Shown here piece by piece: positions 1-8,264 of a stretch of 13,826 bases of DNA. The DNA is taken from assembly GCA_036123135.1 (NCBI GenBank), contig JAZADZ010000050.1, forward strand, positions 1-13,826, read 5' to 3'. Source of the stretch: GCA-2716065 sp036123135. GTDB lineage: Bacteria; Bacteroidota; Bacteroidia; Flavobacteriales_D; Parvicellaceae. Position 1 is the first letter of the stretch, and each line of letters starts with the position of its first letter. The notes beneath the pieces were generated by a model. It was given only the letters and a program-made list of their open reading frames with translations, ran no database searches and was not told where the DNA came from. Position numbers and translations under genes: made by a program.

Positions 1-367
1 TGGATTTGGCTCAGCATATTTAGCACGCCAAGTAGGACAGAAAAGAGCTAGAGAAATTTTCTTTCTCGGACGAAATTATTCTGCAGATGAGGCGTACGAA
101 ATGGGAATGGTAAATAAGGTTGTTGCTCACGATGCTTTGGAAGAAACTGCTTACAACTGGGGCCAAGAAATAATGCAAAAAAGTCCTACTGCGATTAAGA
201 TGTTAAAATTTGGATTTAACTTGATTGATGATGGTCTTGTTGGTCAACAAGTTTATGCCGGGGAGGCGACTCGTCTTGCATATGGAACAGATGAAGCAGA
301 GGAAGGAAGAAATGCATTTCTTGAAAAACGAAATCCAAACTTCAAAAAATACCCAAAATTTCCTTAG
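1..367 (+). CDS. menB: 1,4-dihydroxy-2-naphthoyl-CoA synthase (MenB), C-terminal part
   Basis: MenB is a cytoplasmic crotonase-fold enzyme that closes the second ring of o-succinylbenzoyl-CoA in menaquinone synthesis. Only the last 121 residues are in the window, read in frame from position 2; the start lies upstream, and the internal ATG at 101 is not the start. Segments highly characteristic of MenB are visible: GFGSAYLARQVGQKRAREI at the left edge, FFLGRNYSADEA, a GMVNKVV stretch, SPTAIKMLKF, and NLIDDGLVGQQ followed by AGEATRLAYGTDEA near the C-terminus. These long near-invariant stretches distinguish MenB from general enoyl-CoA hydratases. The TAG stop (365-367) directly abuts the stop of the convergent dacB-like gene. 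Menaquinone is the usual quinone in Bacteroidota, which fits the rest of the window. Nothing suggests the gene is damaged. Confidence 0.95.
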   Translation, partial: GFGSAYLARQVGQKRAREIFFLGRNYSADEAYEMGMVNKVVAHDALEETAYNWGQEIMQKSPTAIKMLKFGFNLIDDGLVGQQVYAGEATRLAYGTDEAEEGRNAFLEKRNPNFKKYPKFP

Positions 368-1816
368 CTAAAGGTTATCATAAATTCCAACCATTAGTTT
401 TGTAATGGCATCCTTTGCTTGCTTGGATGTACAAGAAAAGTTGTTTAACATTACACTGAAAGGGAAGAATTTATCCCTCTTAACAAAATATCCTGAGTAG
501 CATCTAATCCCATCCATTGAACCACTCTTTCCAATGAAATTATTTTCTATTGACGTATCTTTTCCCAAATACTTTAAAGTTCCTGAAATTCCAGAAATTG
601 GTAAAGTGCTTTGAAAACTTGACTTTATTTCAGAATTGTAGAATGTATAAATCAGTAATTTGTTCATGATTTCTGGAGAAATAAAGTTTTTTCTTGAAAG
701 ACCACATGCATCTACCATGTTGAAGTCGCTTTTCAATTGAAGTTGATTGGTCCAATAGTTTTTATTGAAATTTGATACTAAGTCATAACTTAAACTTGAA
801 TCTAAGGTCAACATGGTTTTAAGTAGAATGTGTTCGGTAAAATGATTATTACTGTTGAAATTCACTTTTTTTAGTAAGTTTAGTAATGTTGGGGAGGTGT
901 AAACCATTAATGTATCAAGATTATCATTGTAAGCATCACTTTGATTTTCAAAATATATCAACTGTTCAACCTCTTTTCGGATGTAATTCGAGGGGTCGTG
1001 CATCGAGATTTTAACCTTAAAATCTTTTTTTGAGCGAGGAATTTCACCTTTAATTGTTCGCTTGGCATTATAAGGACTACCATATCCATATGCCATGTCT
1101 CTGTTGGATGGACCAACAATAACCTTGTTTAGTACAGTTAGATCTTCATTTTCAGGACTTATTTTTGAAATTATTGTGGGCCCTCCGACCGAATCAGATG
1201 AATTAAAAAATACATCAACTGAATTATCTCGAAAGCTTACTAAAGATGTTCCAGCCCCATAATAATTTCCGATATCGCTCCACAACCAATTGCCATTAGC
1301 GCAGTAGCGCGAAGCAGAATCAACGATATATAACGACCCCAAAACTTTCTTTATTCCTTTCTGCTTAAGAGATATAGCAAAATCTTCAATAAAGTTATAG
1401 TCTGAAAAATAAGAGCTTTGTAAGCTTGGATCACCTGAGGGAAAAATATAAACATTCCCATTTAAAGTTCCTGATGTTATTTCCAACTCACCGCTAAACA
1501 TAACATTAGTTTTAAAGGTGAATTCTTTCTTTAAAATTTCCAAAGAAATAGCAGAAGTAAACAACTTCAAAATCGATGCAGGAACAAATAACTTTTGAGC
1601 ATTGTAGTTTATTAAAGAACTGTTTTTTTCAAGATCATACAACTGTATTCCAACGTGAGCATCGGAAAGAATTTTATCCTCCAAAAAAATGTTTAGAGTG
1701 CTATCTAACGAGGTCATATTTTGCCCTTTTACAAAAGCTGAGATAAAGACTAAACTGACAGTTATTATTTTTTTATATCCCTTCAAGTCAAATAAATCAT
1801 TCAAATATCGCACCAA
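368..1816 (-). CDS. dacB: D-alanyl-D-alanine carboxypeptidase/endopeptidase, PBP4 (peptidase S13) family
   Basis: A periplasmic penicillin-binding protein of the PBP4/DacB type, expected to trim D-Ala from, or cut cross-links in, peptidoglycan. Counting from the TTG at 1816 it has 482 residues, close to E. coli PBP4. The three serine-peptidase motifs are visible: S81-I-L-K84 (SxxK, with nucleophile Ser81), S322-N-N324 (SxN) and K430-S-G432 (KSG). The large region between SxxK and SxN is typical of S13. A hydrophobic segment at about residues 17-29, followed by KGQ, looks like a signal peptide. The start is uncertain. No ATG precedes the signal peptide; TTG at 1816, GTG at 1813 or TTG at 1786 are possible, and the last would give a more usual short basic N-region (KGYKK). 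It is divergent from asnB with a 28 bp gap and convergent with menB. Confidence 0.93.
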   Translation of the reverse strand: MVRYLNDLFDLKGYKKIITVSLVFISAFVKGQNMTSLDSTLNIFLEDKILSDAHVGIQLYDLEKNSSLINYNAQKLFVPASILKLFTSAISLEILKKEFTFKTNVMFSGELEITSGTLNGNVYIFPSGDPSLQSSYFSDYNFIEDFAISLKQKGIKKVLGSLYIVDSASRYCANGNWLWSDIGNYYGAGTSLVSFRDNSVDVFFNSSDSVGGPTIISKISPENEDLTVLNKVIVGPSNRDMAYGYGSPYNAKRTIKGEIPRSKKDFKVKISMHDPSNYIRKEVEQLIYFENQSDAYNDNLDTLMVYTSPTLLNLLKKVNFNSNNHFTEHILLKTMLTLDSSLSYDLVSNFNKNYWTNQLQLKSDFNMVDACGLSRKNFISPEIMNKLLIYTFYNSEIKSSFQSTLPISGISGTLKYLGKDTSIENNFIGKSGSMDGIRCYSGYFVKRDKFFPFSVMLNNFSCTSKQAKDAITKLMVGIYDNL

Positions 1817-1844
1817 TCGTTAAATTAGCTAAAAAGTATAAAGC

Positions 1845-3698
1845 ATGTGTGGAATTACTGGATATATTTCTTTGAATAAAAGTGTATCTCATGATGAAAG
1901 TCTGCTAGCAAATGGCGTAAATTCTCTGAAAAAGAGAGGCCCAGATAACATTGGTATTTTTAGAGACTCGAACTGTGAACTTGGACATGCAAGATTAAGC
2001 ATAATTGATACTAGTGATGCTGCCAACCAACCCATGGAAGACAATTCCAAACAGTTCGTTATAGTCTTCAATGGAGAAATATACAATTACAGAAAGCTCA
2101 AAGCTGAATTAGAAAAAAAAGGACATGTTTTTAAAACAAATTCTGACACTGAGGTTGTTCTTCACAGCTTCATGGAATTCAAAGAGAAATGTGTTGATCA
2201 TTTCAACGGATTTTTTGCATTTTGTGTGTACGATAAAATCAATGCATCTTTTTTCATAGCGAGAGATCGATTTGGAATTAAACCGCTCTATTATTCAATC
2301 AATGATGAAGGTCTGATTTTTGGATCTGAGCTCAAAGCTTTACTTCAATATCCCATTGAAAAAAAATTAGACGAAAAGGCTTTAAATTTATATTTTAGAT
2401 ATAACTATATTCCTGCTCCATACAGTATCTTATCTTCTTGTAAAAAGCTTCTTCCAGGTCAGTACATAAGTATTAAAAATCATAAAATTTCATTTCATAC
2501 TTACTATTCCATAAAAGAACAACCCTTATGTGAAGACAATTACCTTGAAGCTCAAAAAAAAATAAAACAACTTCTTTTAGAATCAGTTGAAAAAAGAATG
2601 ATTTCGGACGTACCCTTAGGTACTTTTCTAAGCGGAGGAGTTGATTCAAGTGTAATATCATTTCTTGCTTCAACAATACGACCGGACATATCCACGTTTT
2701 CAATTGGATTTCCTGATGAGCCACTTTTTGATGAATCAAAATACGCCAAATTAGTAGCGAAACATATTGGTTCAAACCACCATACATTTGAGGTTACCAA
2801 TAAAGATCTGTTTGATAACTTACAAGAAATTCTAGAATATATAGATGAGCCATTTGCGGATTCATCTGCAATCAATGTGTATTTACTTTCAAAAAAGACG
2901 AAACAAAATGTAACGGTTTCTCTTTCGGGAGATGGAGCTGATGAATTATTTACAGGATACAACAAGCATGATGCACTATTTTTTGCTGACCAAAAAAACT
3001 ACAAAACTGCATTAATTAAAACATTTGGATTTGCATCATCTCTACTTCCAAGCTCAAGAAACTCTAAAGTTGGGAATTTTGGAAGAAAACTAAAAAAACT
3101 AACTACTGGATTACAACTTGATAAACATGAAAGATACCTTGAATGGGCAGCATTTATGAGTAAAACTCAACTTCAAAGGTTGACCAATTGTAAAAGTGTT
3201 CCCAATCCGCTGCTAGACATTAATTTCAATCAATTCTCAGATTATCTAAAAGCCGATTTTCAATTGGTTTTAACCAATGATATGCTCAAAAAAGTAGATT
3301 TAATGAGTATGGCTAACTCACTTGAAGTTAGAACTCCCTTCCTTGACCATAATTTGGTAGAATACGTATTTTCTTTACCTACAAATTTTAAAATTGATGC
3401 TTTAAATAAAAAGAAAATATTAAAGGATACTTTCAAAGCTGAACTTCCTCAAAATTTATTTAATCGAAAAAAACACGGATTTGAAGTCCCTCTGGAAAAA
3501 TGGTTTCAAAACGAATTAAAAAGTTATGTAAAAGAAAATATTTTCAATAATAACTCATTAGTTAAGTTAGGTTACTTAAATCACAAAGAACTTTCAGTAA
3601 TGGAACATAAATTATTCAAAGGCAATTCAGGTGAGACGGTGCTCAACACATGGGCTTTAATTGTTCTAGAAAATTGGTGTAGAAAAAATCTATTGTAG
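1845..3698 (+). CDS. asnB: Asparagine synthetase (glutamine-hydrolysing)-type amidotransferase in a polysaccharide locus
   Basis: This has the two-domain asparagine synthetase B architecture, 617 residues. The N-terminal class II glutaminase domain starts MCGITGY, so Cys2 is the nucleophile once Met is removed. RGPD, RLSIID, FNGEIYNY and the SDTEV segment form its glutamine site. The C-terminal synthetase domain has the ATP PP-loop SGGVDSS (residues 263-269) and SGDGADE (361-367). The family makes asparagine from aspartate, glutamine and ATP. Members encoded in polysaccharide clusters can instead amidate sugar acids, and this gene sits 78 bp upstream of a glycosyltransferase gene in an export locus, so the substrate is open. 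The ATG is fixed by the required N-terminal Cys; the leader is A-rich with no Shine-Dalgarno. At over 600 residues it is longer than E. coli AsnB (554). Confidence 0.93.
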   Translation: MCGITGYISLNKSVSHDESLLANGVNSLKKRGPDNIGIFRDSNCELGHARLSIIDTSDAANQPMEDNSKQFVIVFNGEIYNYRKLKAELEKKGHVFKTNSDTEVVLHSFMEFKEKCVDHFNGFFAFCVYDKINASFFIARDRFGIKPLYYSINDEGLIFGSELKALLQYPIEKKLDEKALNLYFRYNYIPAPYSILSSCKKLLPGQYISIKNHKISFHTYYSIKEQPLCEDNYLEAQKKIKQLLLESVEKRMISDVPLGTFLSGGVDSSVISFLASTIRPDISTFSIGFPDEPLFDESKYAKLVAKHIGSNHHTFEVTNKDLFDNLQEILEYIDEPFADSSAINVYLLSKKTKQNVTVSLSGDGADELFTGYNKHDALFFADQKNYKTALIKTFGFASSLLPSSRNSKVGNFGRKLKKLTTGLQLDKHERYLEWAAFMSKTQLQRLTNCKSVPNPLLDINFNQFSDYLKADFQLVLTNDMLKKVDLMSMANSLEVRTPFLDHNLVEYVFSLPTNFKIDALNKKKILKDTFKAELPQNLFNRKKHGFEVPLEKWFQNELKSYVKENIFNNNSLVKLGYLNHKELSVMEHKLFKGNSGETVLNTWALIVLENWCRKNLL

Positions 3699-3776
3699 AC
3701 AACATTGTGAATAACGATTTTTTTTATCACATATTCAATTATTGATTCTATTACATTTACAAAATACTTTTCTATT

Positions 3777-4955
3777 GTGCCTAAAGTTTTAAGAATCATT
3801 AACCGTTTTAATTTAGGTGGTCCAACCTATAACGCTGCTTACCTCACTAAATACATGGCACCAGATTTTGAAACATTGCTTGTTGGTGGAATGCATGATG
3901 AGTCGGAAGGAAGTTCAAAATTTATTCTAGAAGAACTTGGAATTGAGTCTGTTGTAATTCCTGAAATGAAAAGAGCAATTGATATCAAACAAGACCTTAT
4001 TGCATATAGAAAAGTTAAAAAACTTATAAAAGATTTCAAACCAGACATAGTCCACACACATGCCTCAAAAGCTGGTGCTTTGGGAAGAATTGCAGCACAT
4101 CAGCTTGGGGTAAAAGCTATAGTACACACCTTCCACGGACATGTTTTTCATTCTTACTTTGGAACATTAAAAACTCAGTTCTATAAAAATATTGAGAGAT
4201 TTCTAGCCAAAAAATCAACAAAAATTATAGCAATAAGTGAGATTCAAAAGAAAGAATTGTCAGTAACCCACCAAATATGTCCTGAAGAAAAAATAAGTGT
4301 GATCCCGCTTGGATTTGATCTTTCAAAGTTCAAAGAAAATCAAGACGAAAAAAGAAAACGTTTTAGAAATGAATGGAAGGTTACAAAGGATGAAATTGCC
4401 ATTGGAATAATTGGAAGATTGGTACCAATAAAAGACCATCATTTTTTTATTGATGTAATTAAATCTGTCGCTCAAAAAACAAACCAAAAATTACGTTTTT
4501 TTATTATAGGTGATGGTGATTTAAAAGATAGTATAATGAGCTACGTTCAGGAAAAAGACCTTTCCTATTCAAATTCAAAAGAAATCGTTGAACTTATCAC
4601 CTTTACTAGCTGGATAAAAGAAGTAGATGTTGCTAATGCAGGACTTGATATAATTTGTCTTTGCTCTAAAAATGAAGGAACTCCTGTTAGTTTAATTGAG
4701 GCTCAAAGTAGTCTAAAACCCATTGTATCAACAAGAGTTGGTGGAATTGATAATGTTGTAATTGAAAATAAAACAGCATTACTTTCTGAAGTTGGAGACC
4801 TTGAAAGTTATTCCAATAATCTTTTAAAATTAATTGAGGATAAATCAAGTAGAAATAAATTTTCTAATGCAGGAAACCATATTTATTCAAAATTTAGCTA
4901 CCAACGATTAATAAAAGATATGGGGGATTTATATAATTCATTAATTTTACTTTGA
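3777..4955 (+). CDS. Glycosyltransferase family 4 (GT-B fold)
   Basis: A probable cytoplasmic retaining GT-B glycosyltransferase of 392 residues that adds a sugar from a nucleotide donor to a lipid-linked polysaccharide intermediate. The N-terminal Rossmann half starts KVLRIINRFNLGGPTYNAAY, with the glycine-rich acceptor loop usual for GT4. HTHASKAGALGR (from about residue 90) and HTFHGHVFHSYF (117-128) follow. The C-terminal donor half begins near IGIIGRLVPIKD and has the EX7E motif with Glu300 and Glu308 (NEGTPVSLIEA), then a VSTRVGGIDNVV segment. The start is GTG at 3777, directly before the first beta strand; no ATG fits. Donor and acceptor specificity cannot be read from the sequence. 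It follows asnB with a 78 bp gap, and its TGA at 4953-4955 lies just before a promoter-like sequence for the export genes. Confidence 0.92.
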   Translation: MPKVLRIINRFNLGGPTYNAAYLTKYMAPDFETLLVGGMHDESEGSSKFILEELGIESVVIPEMKRAIDIKQDLIAYRKVKKLIKDFKPDIVHTHASKAGALGRIAAHQLGVKAIVHTFHGHVFHSYFGTLKTQFYKNIERFLAKKSTKIIAISEIQKKELSVTHQICPEEKISVIPLGFDLSKFKENQDEKRKRFRNEWKVTKDEIAIGIIGRLVPIKDHHFFIDVIKSVAQKTNQKLRFFIIGDGDLKDSIMSYVQEKDLSYSNSKEIVELITFTSWIKEVDVANAGLDIICLCSKNEGTPVSLIEAQSSLKPIVSTRVGGIDNVVIENKTALLSEVGDLESYSNNLLKLIEDKSSRNKFSNAGNHIYSKFSYQRLIKDMGDLYNSLILL

Positions 4956-4967
4956 ATTGCAAAGTTC

Positions 4968-4997
4968 TTTGAATTTAAATAATTTTAAATATATTTG
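4968..4997 (+). promoter_or_regulatory. Candidate Bacteroidota-type promoter before wza
   Basis: TTTG at 4968-4971 and TATATTTG at 4990-4997 match the -33 (TTTG) and -7 (TAnnTTTG) elements described for Bacteroidota primary sigma promoters, separated by 18 bases, which is within the usual range. Transcription would begin around 5002-5004, giving a leader of about ten bases before the ATG at 5014. It lies in the short gap after the glycosyltransferase gene, so it would let the export genes be transcribed separately. This is pattern matching only, in AT-rich sequence. Confidence 0.55.
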
Positions 4998-5013
4998 TCC
5001 AAATAAATTAAAA

Positions 5014-5778
5014 ATGAAGCAATTACTTTTCATATTTATTTCTTTTGTTTTGTGCCAAGCATGCACAGTAAATTCACATGTTATGCTCAGAACAAAAGCA
5101 AACTATATTTTTGATGAATTAGATCACAAAGAAAATCCAGAATATAAAATTGCCACCAATGACATCATTGATTTTAGACTTTTCACTAATGATGGATTTG
5201 AAGTTATAGATATGGTTTCTCAGCAAAATACAAACAGAATGTTTTTGAACACTGCAAACATAATTCAATACAACATTAGACAAGACAGCTTAGTTGAATT
5301 ACCCATAATAGGGGAAGTTAATATTGTTGGAAAAACAATTATTGAAGCTGAGAGATCATTAGAAAAAATGTATGCCAACTTTTATGTTGATCCATTCATA
5401 AATCTTAGAGTAAACAGCAGACGAGTTGTGATATTTCCAGGAACTGGAAGTACAGCAAAAGTCGTTCCCCTACAATATAATAACACAACTCTGATTGAGG
5501 CTTTAGCTAGTGTTGGGGGAATTGCAGACAATAGTAGAGCAAAAAAAATTAAACTTATTAGAAAAACAGAAAATGAACAAAAAGTGTATCTAATTGATCT
5601 TTCTACCATTAATGGTTTAAAAGATGCCTCAATTATTCTGCAGTCCAATGATATAATTTATGTTCAACCCAATCCAAATTATGTGAGAGAAATACTTTCA
5701 GATATCACACCAGTCTTGGGTTTGATTTCCACTGCAACAAGTCTTTGGGCAACTTATTTAATTATTTCAAACCAATAG
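5014..5778 (+). CDS. wza: Wza-like polysaccharide export outer-membrane lipoprotein
   Basis: A polysaccharide biosynthesis/export protein (Poly_export plus SLBB type) expected to form the outer-membrane exit channel that docks on the Wzc-like partner encoded next. I chose ATG 5014 (254 residues) over the in-frame TTG at 4957. It directly begins a lipoprotein signal peptide (MKQLLFIFISFVLCQAC, lipid-accepting Cys17), whereas the longer form adds about 19 polar residues and would start upstream of the candidate promoter. The Poly_export domain begins at YKIATNDIIDFRLF and includes LPIIGEVNIVGKTIIEAERSL; an SLBB-like segment follows (TLIEALASVGGIADNSRAKKI, then SNDIIYVQPNP). The C-terminal hydrophobic helix, ITPVLGLISTATSLWATYLII, should cross the outer membrane. 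It is much shorter than E. coli Wza (379), apparently with one SLBB repeat. The lipobox (L-C-Q-A-C) is not ideal. Confidence 0.9.
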   Translation: MKQLLFIFISFVLCQACTVNSHVMLRTKANYIFDELDHKENPEYKIATNDIIDFRLFTNDGFEVIDMVSQQNTNRMFLNTANIIQYNIRQDSLVELPIIGEVNIVGKTIIEAERSLEKMYANFYVDPFINLRVNSRRVVIFPGTGSTAKVVPLQYNNTTLIEALASVGGIADNSRAKKIKLIRKTENEQKVYLIDLSTINGLKDASIILQSNDIIYVQPNPNYVREILSDITPVLGLISTATSLWATYLIISNQ

Positions 5779-8264
5779 ATTTGATTTTAGAAGAAGTAAA
5801 GGCTAATAAGGATAATATCTTAAGATACAGAGAAAGAATAGCAAATTTTAGTAAAGAATTTGAAATAGGTCTTTTTTTATACCTTGTACGTAAGTCAAGA
5901 TGGATTTATTTTTTGATAGTAATATCAGCCATTTTCTTTGCCAATGTTTATTTAAGATATACACCTGAAAAATTTACATCATCTGCTACATTACAGATAA
6001 ACATTAAAGACCAAGCTGACGAATTACTAGATTTATATTCATTTGATCAAAAATCAAATATTAAAGCTGAAGTTGCCTTATTAAAATCTGAAATTATTCT
6101 AAAAAAAGCAATCAAATCGCTGGACTTAAGAGTTCAGTACTTTAGCGAGGGTGAAATACTGTCTAGGAATATTTATAAATCATCTCCATTTATTATTTCT
6201 AATTTAATACTGAAAGACTCAAGCTTCATGGACAAGAATATTTATGTAAGACTTGAGAACAATAAATTAAAACTAACTGACGAATCTGGAACAATTTCTT
6301 ATGCTAAATATGTTGTTCCTAATAAATTTTTCAGCTCAATTTATTTTTCAGGAAAAATTGAAATTGATGACTTTCAAAATTTTTCAAAATTATTAAAGTC
6401 TAATATTTATTATTTTAAAATATCTGATTTTAAGATTGTAAAAGATGAAATTGCAAAAGATCTTGTGGTTTCAATTTTGGATTATTCTGCAAATACAATT
6501 TCTATTTCTCATTCAAACAGCAATCCAAAAATTAGTTCTGACATTTGCAATCAACTTGCAAAAGAATATATTGATTACTCATTAGAAAAACAACGTAAAA
6601 GTTCAATAAGCATCGGTCAATATATTGAAAATCAAAAAGATACTGTTGAATTAAGACTTAAGAGTAGTGAGAAACAAATACAACAATATAAAAAGAAAAA
6701 CGATGTTAACATAAACCATATAAACAGCTACTCCTTACAAACCATTAAAGATTTTGAGGAGAAATTAGTTATTGTTGAATTGGATTTAAAAATGCTGCTT
6801 GAAATGGATAAGCTATTTCCTATTTCAATAAATTCGTCTTTTAATGAAAACACCCTTCAAAATCTGGCTTTATCTAAAATATTTTATGACGACCCTCTTG
6901 TTCAAGGAATGATAAATGATTTAATAAAGGATGTTCAGAAGAAAAAAGAGCTTCTTAAAAAATCAACTCAAAGAAATGAATCAATTATTTCAATAAATGG
7001 CGAAATTGAAGAAAAAATAATTTACATTAAAAAAGGCATTAATATTTTGATAAAGCAAAAAGAAAAAGAGCTATCAGAGCTAAAAAAAGAAATAAATAAA
7101 ATTGAACTAAAGCTACTATCTCTTCCTGAGAAAGAACTTGAACTTGCTAGACTTGAAAGAATTTTAGAAATTAATAATGGCTATTACACTCTACTTTTGG
7201 AAAAACAAACCGAATACGACCTTTCAAAAGCTGGAATAACAACTTACAATGAAATTTTAAAAAAGGCGACAGTACCGTTAACCCCAATATCACCAGTTAA
7301 AACTTTTGTTTATATAATATCTCTATTTATTGCATTGATTGTTATTGCTAGTTACTCTATAATTCGATACTTTCTTCATGACAAGGTCACTTCATTATAC
7401 GAAATTGCAAAATATTCAAATGGAGCTATTGGAATTCTTGGAATGGTTCCTCTAATTCACTCAAAGATTCCCATTTCTCAGCTTATGATTGACAAGAGTC
7501 CTAAGTCTTTATTAACGGAGTCTTTTCGAACATTACGTACTAATCTACAATACATTGCTTCTGAAAATAAATCTTCAAAAATTATAGGCATTAGTAGTAC
7601 CATTTCTGGCGAAGGAAAGACTTTTTTAGCACTAAATCTTGCAGGAATTATTGCATATACAGGTAAAAAAGTTATCGTCTTGGATTTAGACATGAGAAAA
7701 CCTAAAATTCATTTAGGATTTGGAATTAAGAATGTAAGAGGAATGAGCAGTCTTTTGATAGGAAAAGAGGAAATAAAAAACTGTGTAAATACGAGTGAAT
7801 TGAAGGGATTAGATTTTATCACTGCTGGTCCTCTTCCTCCAAATCCCTCTGAACTTATTGTAAGTCCAAAATTTAAAGAAATTATAAATCAATTAAAAAA
7901 TGAGTACGATACTATTGTAATTGATAATCCTCCAGTAGGACTAGTAACCGACGGCATTCCAGTGCTTCAAATGGCAGATTATCCAATATATGTGTTTAAA
8001 TCAAATTTTTCTAGGAAAAATTTTATCCAAAATGTTGATCGATTGATTAACGAAAATAACTTAGAAAAACTTGCAGTTGTTTTAAATGGAGTTGATACAA
8101 GCCGTTCAGGATATGGAAGAAGGTATAGCTATGGTTATCATTATGGGTATGGATATGGATACGGATATGGATACGGATCAAAAAATAGCTATTCTTCCTA
8201 CTATACCGAAGACGACACCAATAAAAAATCTATTTTTGACAAAATATTTAAACGTAACAAGTAG
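5745..8264 (+). CDS. wzc: Wzc-like polysaccharide co-polymerase with BY-kinase domain
   Basis: An inner-membrane chain-length/export regulator fused to a bacterial tyrosine autokinase, 839 residues from TTG 5745. In order: TM1 (about 53-70), a Wzz-type periplasmic domain with long charged helices that look coiled-coil (about 290-510), the proline motif PLTPISP, TM2 (about 520-543), then the cytoplasmic BY-kinase. Kinase motifs are Walker A SSTISGEGKT (617-626, Lys625), Walker A' VIVLDLDMRKP (643-653, Asp647 and Asp649) and Walker B TIVIDNPP (723-730, Asp727). The tail has 13 tyrosines between residues 790 and 820, the expected autophosphorylation cluster. The start is uncertain: TTG 5745 overlaps wza by 34 bp, while TTG 5781 sits two bases after the wza stop; no ATG is available before TM1. 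Either arrangement implies translational coupling with wza. No Wzb-type phosphatase gene is present. Confidence 0.92.
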   Translation: MGNLFNYFKPIDLILEEVKANKDNILRYRERIANFSKEFEIGLFLYLVRKSRWIYFLIVISAIFFANVYLRYTPEKFTSSATLQINIKDQADELLDLYSFDQKSNIKAEVALLKSEIILKKAIKSLDLRVQYFSEGEILSRNIYKSSPFIISNLILKDSSFMDKNIYVRLENNKLKLTDESGTISYAKYVVPNKFFSSIYFSGKIEIDDFQNFSKLLKSNIYYFKISDFKIVKDEIAKDLVVSILDYSANTISISHSNSNPKISSDICNQLAKEYIDYSLEKQRKSSISIGQYIENQKDTVELRLKSSEKQIQQYKKKNDVNINHINSYSLQTIKDFEEKLVIVELDLKMLLEMDKLFPISINSSFNENTLQNLALSKIFYDDPLVQGMINDLIKDVQKKKELLKKSTQRNESIISINGEIEEKIIYIKKGINILIKQKEKELSELKKEINKIELKLLSLPEKELELARLERILEINNGYYTLLLEKQTEYDLSKAGITTYNEILKKATVPLTPISPVKTFVYIISLFIALIVIASYSIIRYFLHDKVTSLYEIAKYSNGAIGILGMVPLIHSKIPISQLMIDKSPKSLLTESFRTLRTNLQYIASENKSSKIIGISSTISGEGKTFLALNLAGIIAYTGKKVIVLDLDMRKPKIHLGFGIKNVRGMSSLLIGKEEIKNCVNTSELKGLDFITAGPLPPNPSELIVSPKFKEIINQLKNEYDTIVIDNPPVGLVTDGIPVLQMADYPIYVFKSNFSRKNFIQNVDRLINENNLEKLAVVLNGVDTSRSGYGRRYSYGYHYGYGYGYGYGYGSKNSYSSYYTEDDTNKKSIFDKIFKRNK
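8142..8177 (+). repeat. Hexanucleotide tandem repeat encoding (Gly-Tyr)n in the Wzc tail
   Basis: Five consecutive GGRTAY units (8145-8174), preceded by TAT and followed by GGA, encode an alternating Tyr-Gly run in the kinase tail. The unit is six bases, so gain or loss of a unit would change the number of tyrosines without shifting the frame. The wobble bases vary (GGG/GGA, TAT/TAC), so the array is not perfectly identical. Confidence 0.85.

Noticed and set aside
101..367. Treating ATG 101 as the start of an 88-residue gene
   Set aside because: The conserved MenB sequence continues in frame upstream to the window edge, so this is an internal methionine of a truncated gene.
2473..2965. Minus-strand open frames opposite asnB
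   Set aside because: They are antisense to conserved asparagine synthetase motifs and have no recognisable protein features.
3707..3730. Possible hairpin (GTGAATAA ... TTATCAC) after asnB
   Set aside because: The short arms are AT-rich and need a bulge, and no T-run follows the second arm; not a convincing terminator.
3742..3772. Promoter-like TTG-N20-TACTTTTC before the glycosyltransferase
   Set aside because: The -7 element has a mismatch and transcription would start on or after the GTG codon at 3777; a leaderless message is possible but unsupported.
4957..5013. In-frame TTG extension of the Wza-like protein by 19 residues
   Set aside because: It would place polar residues before the lipoprotein signal peptide and start upstream of the candidate promoter; ATG 5014 gives a normal signal peptide.
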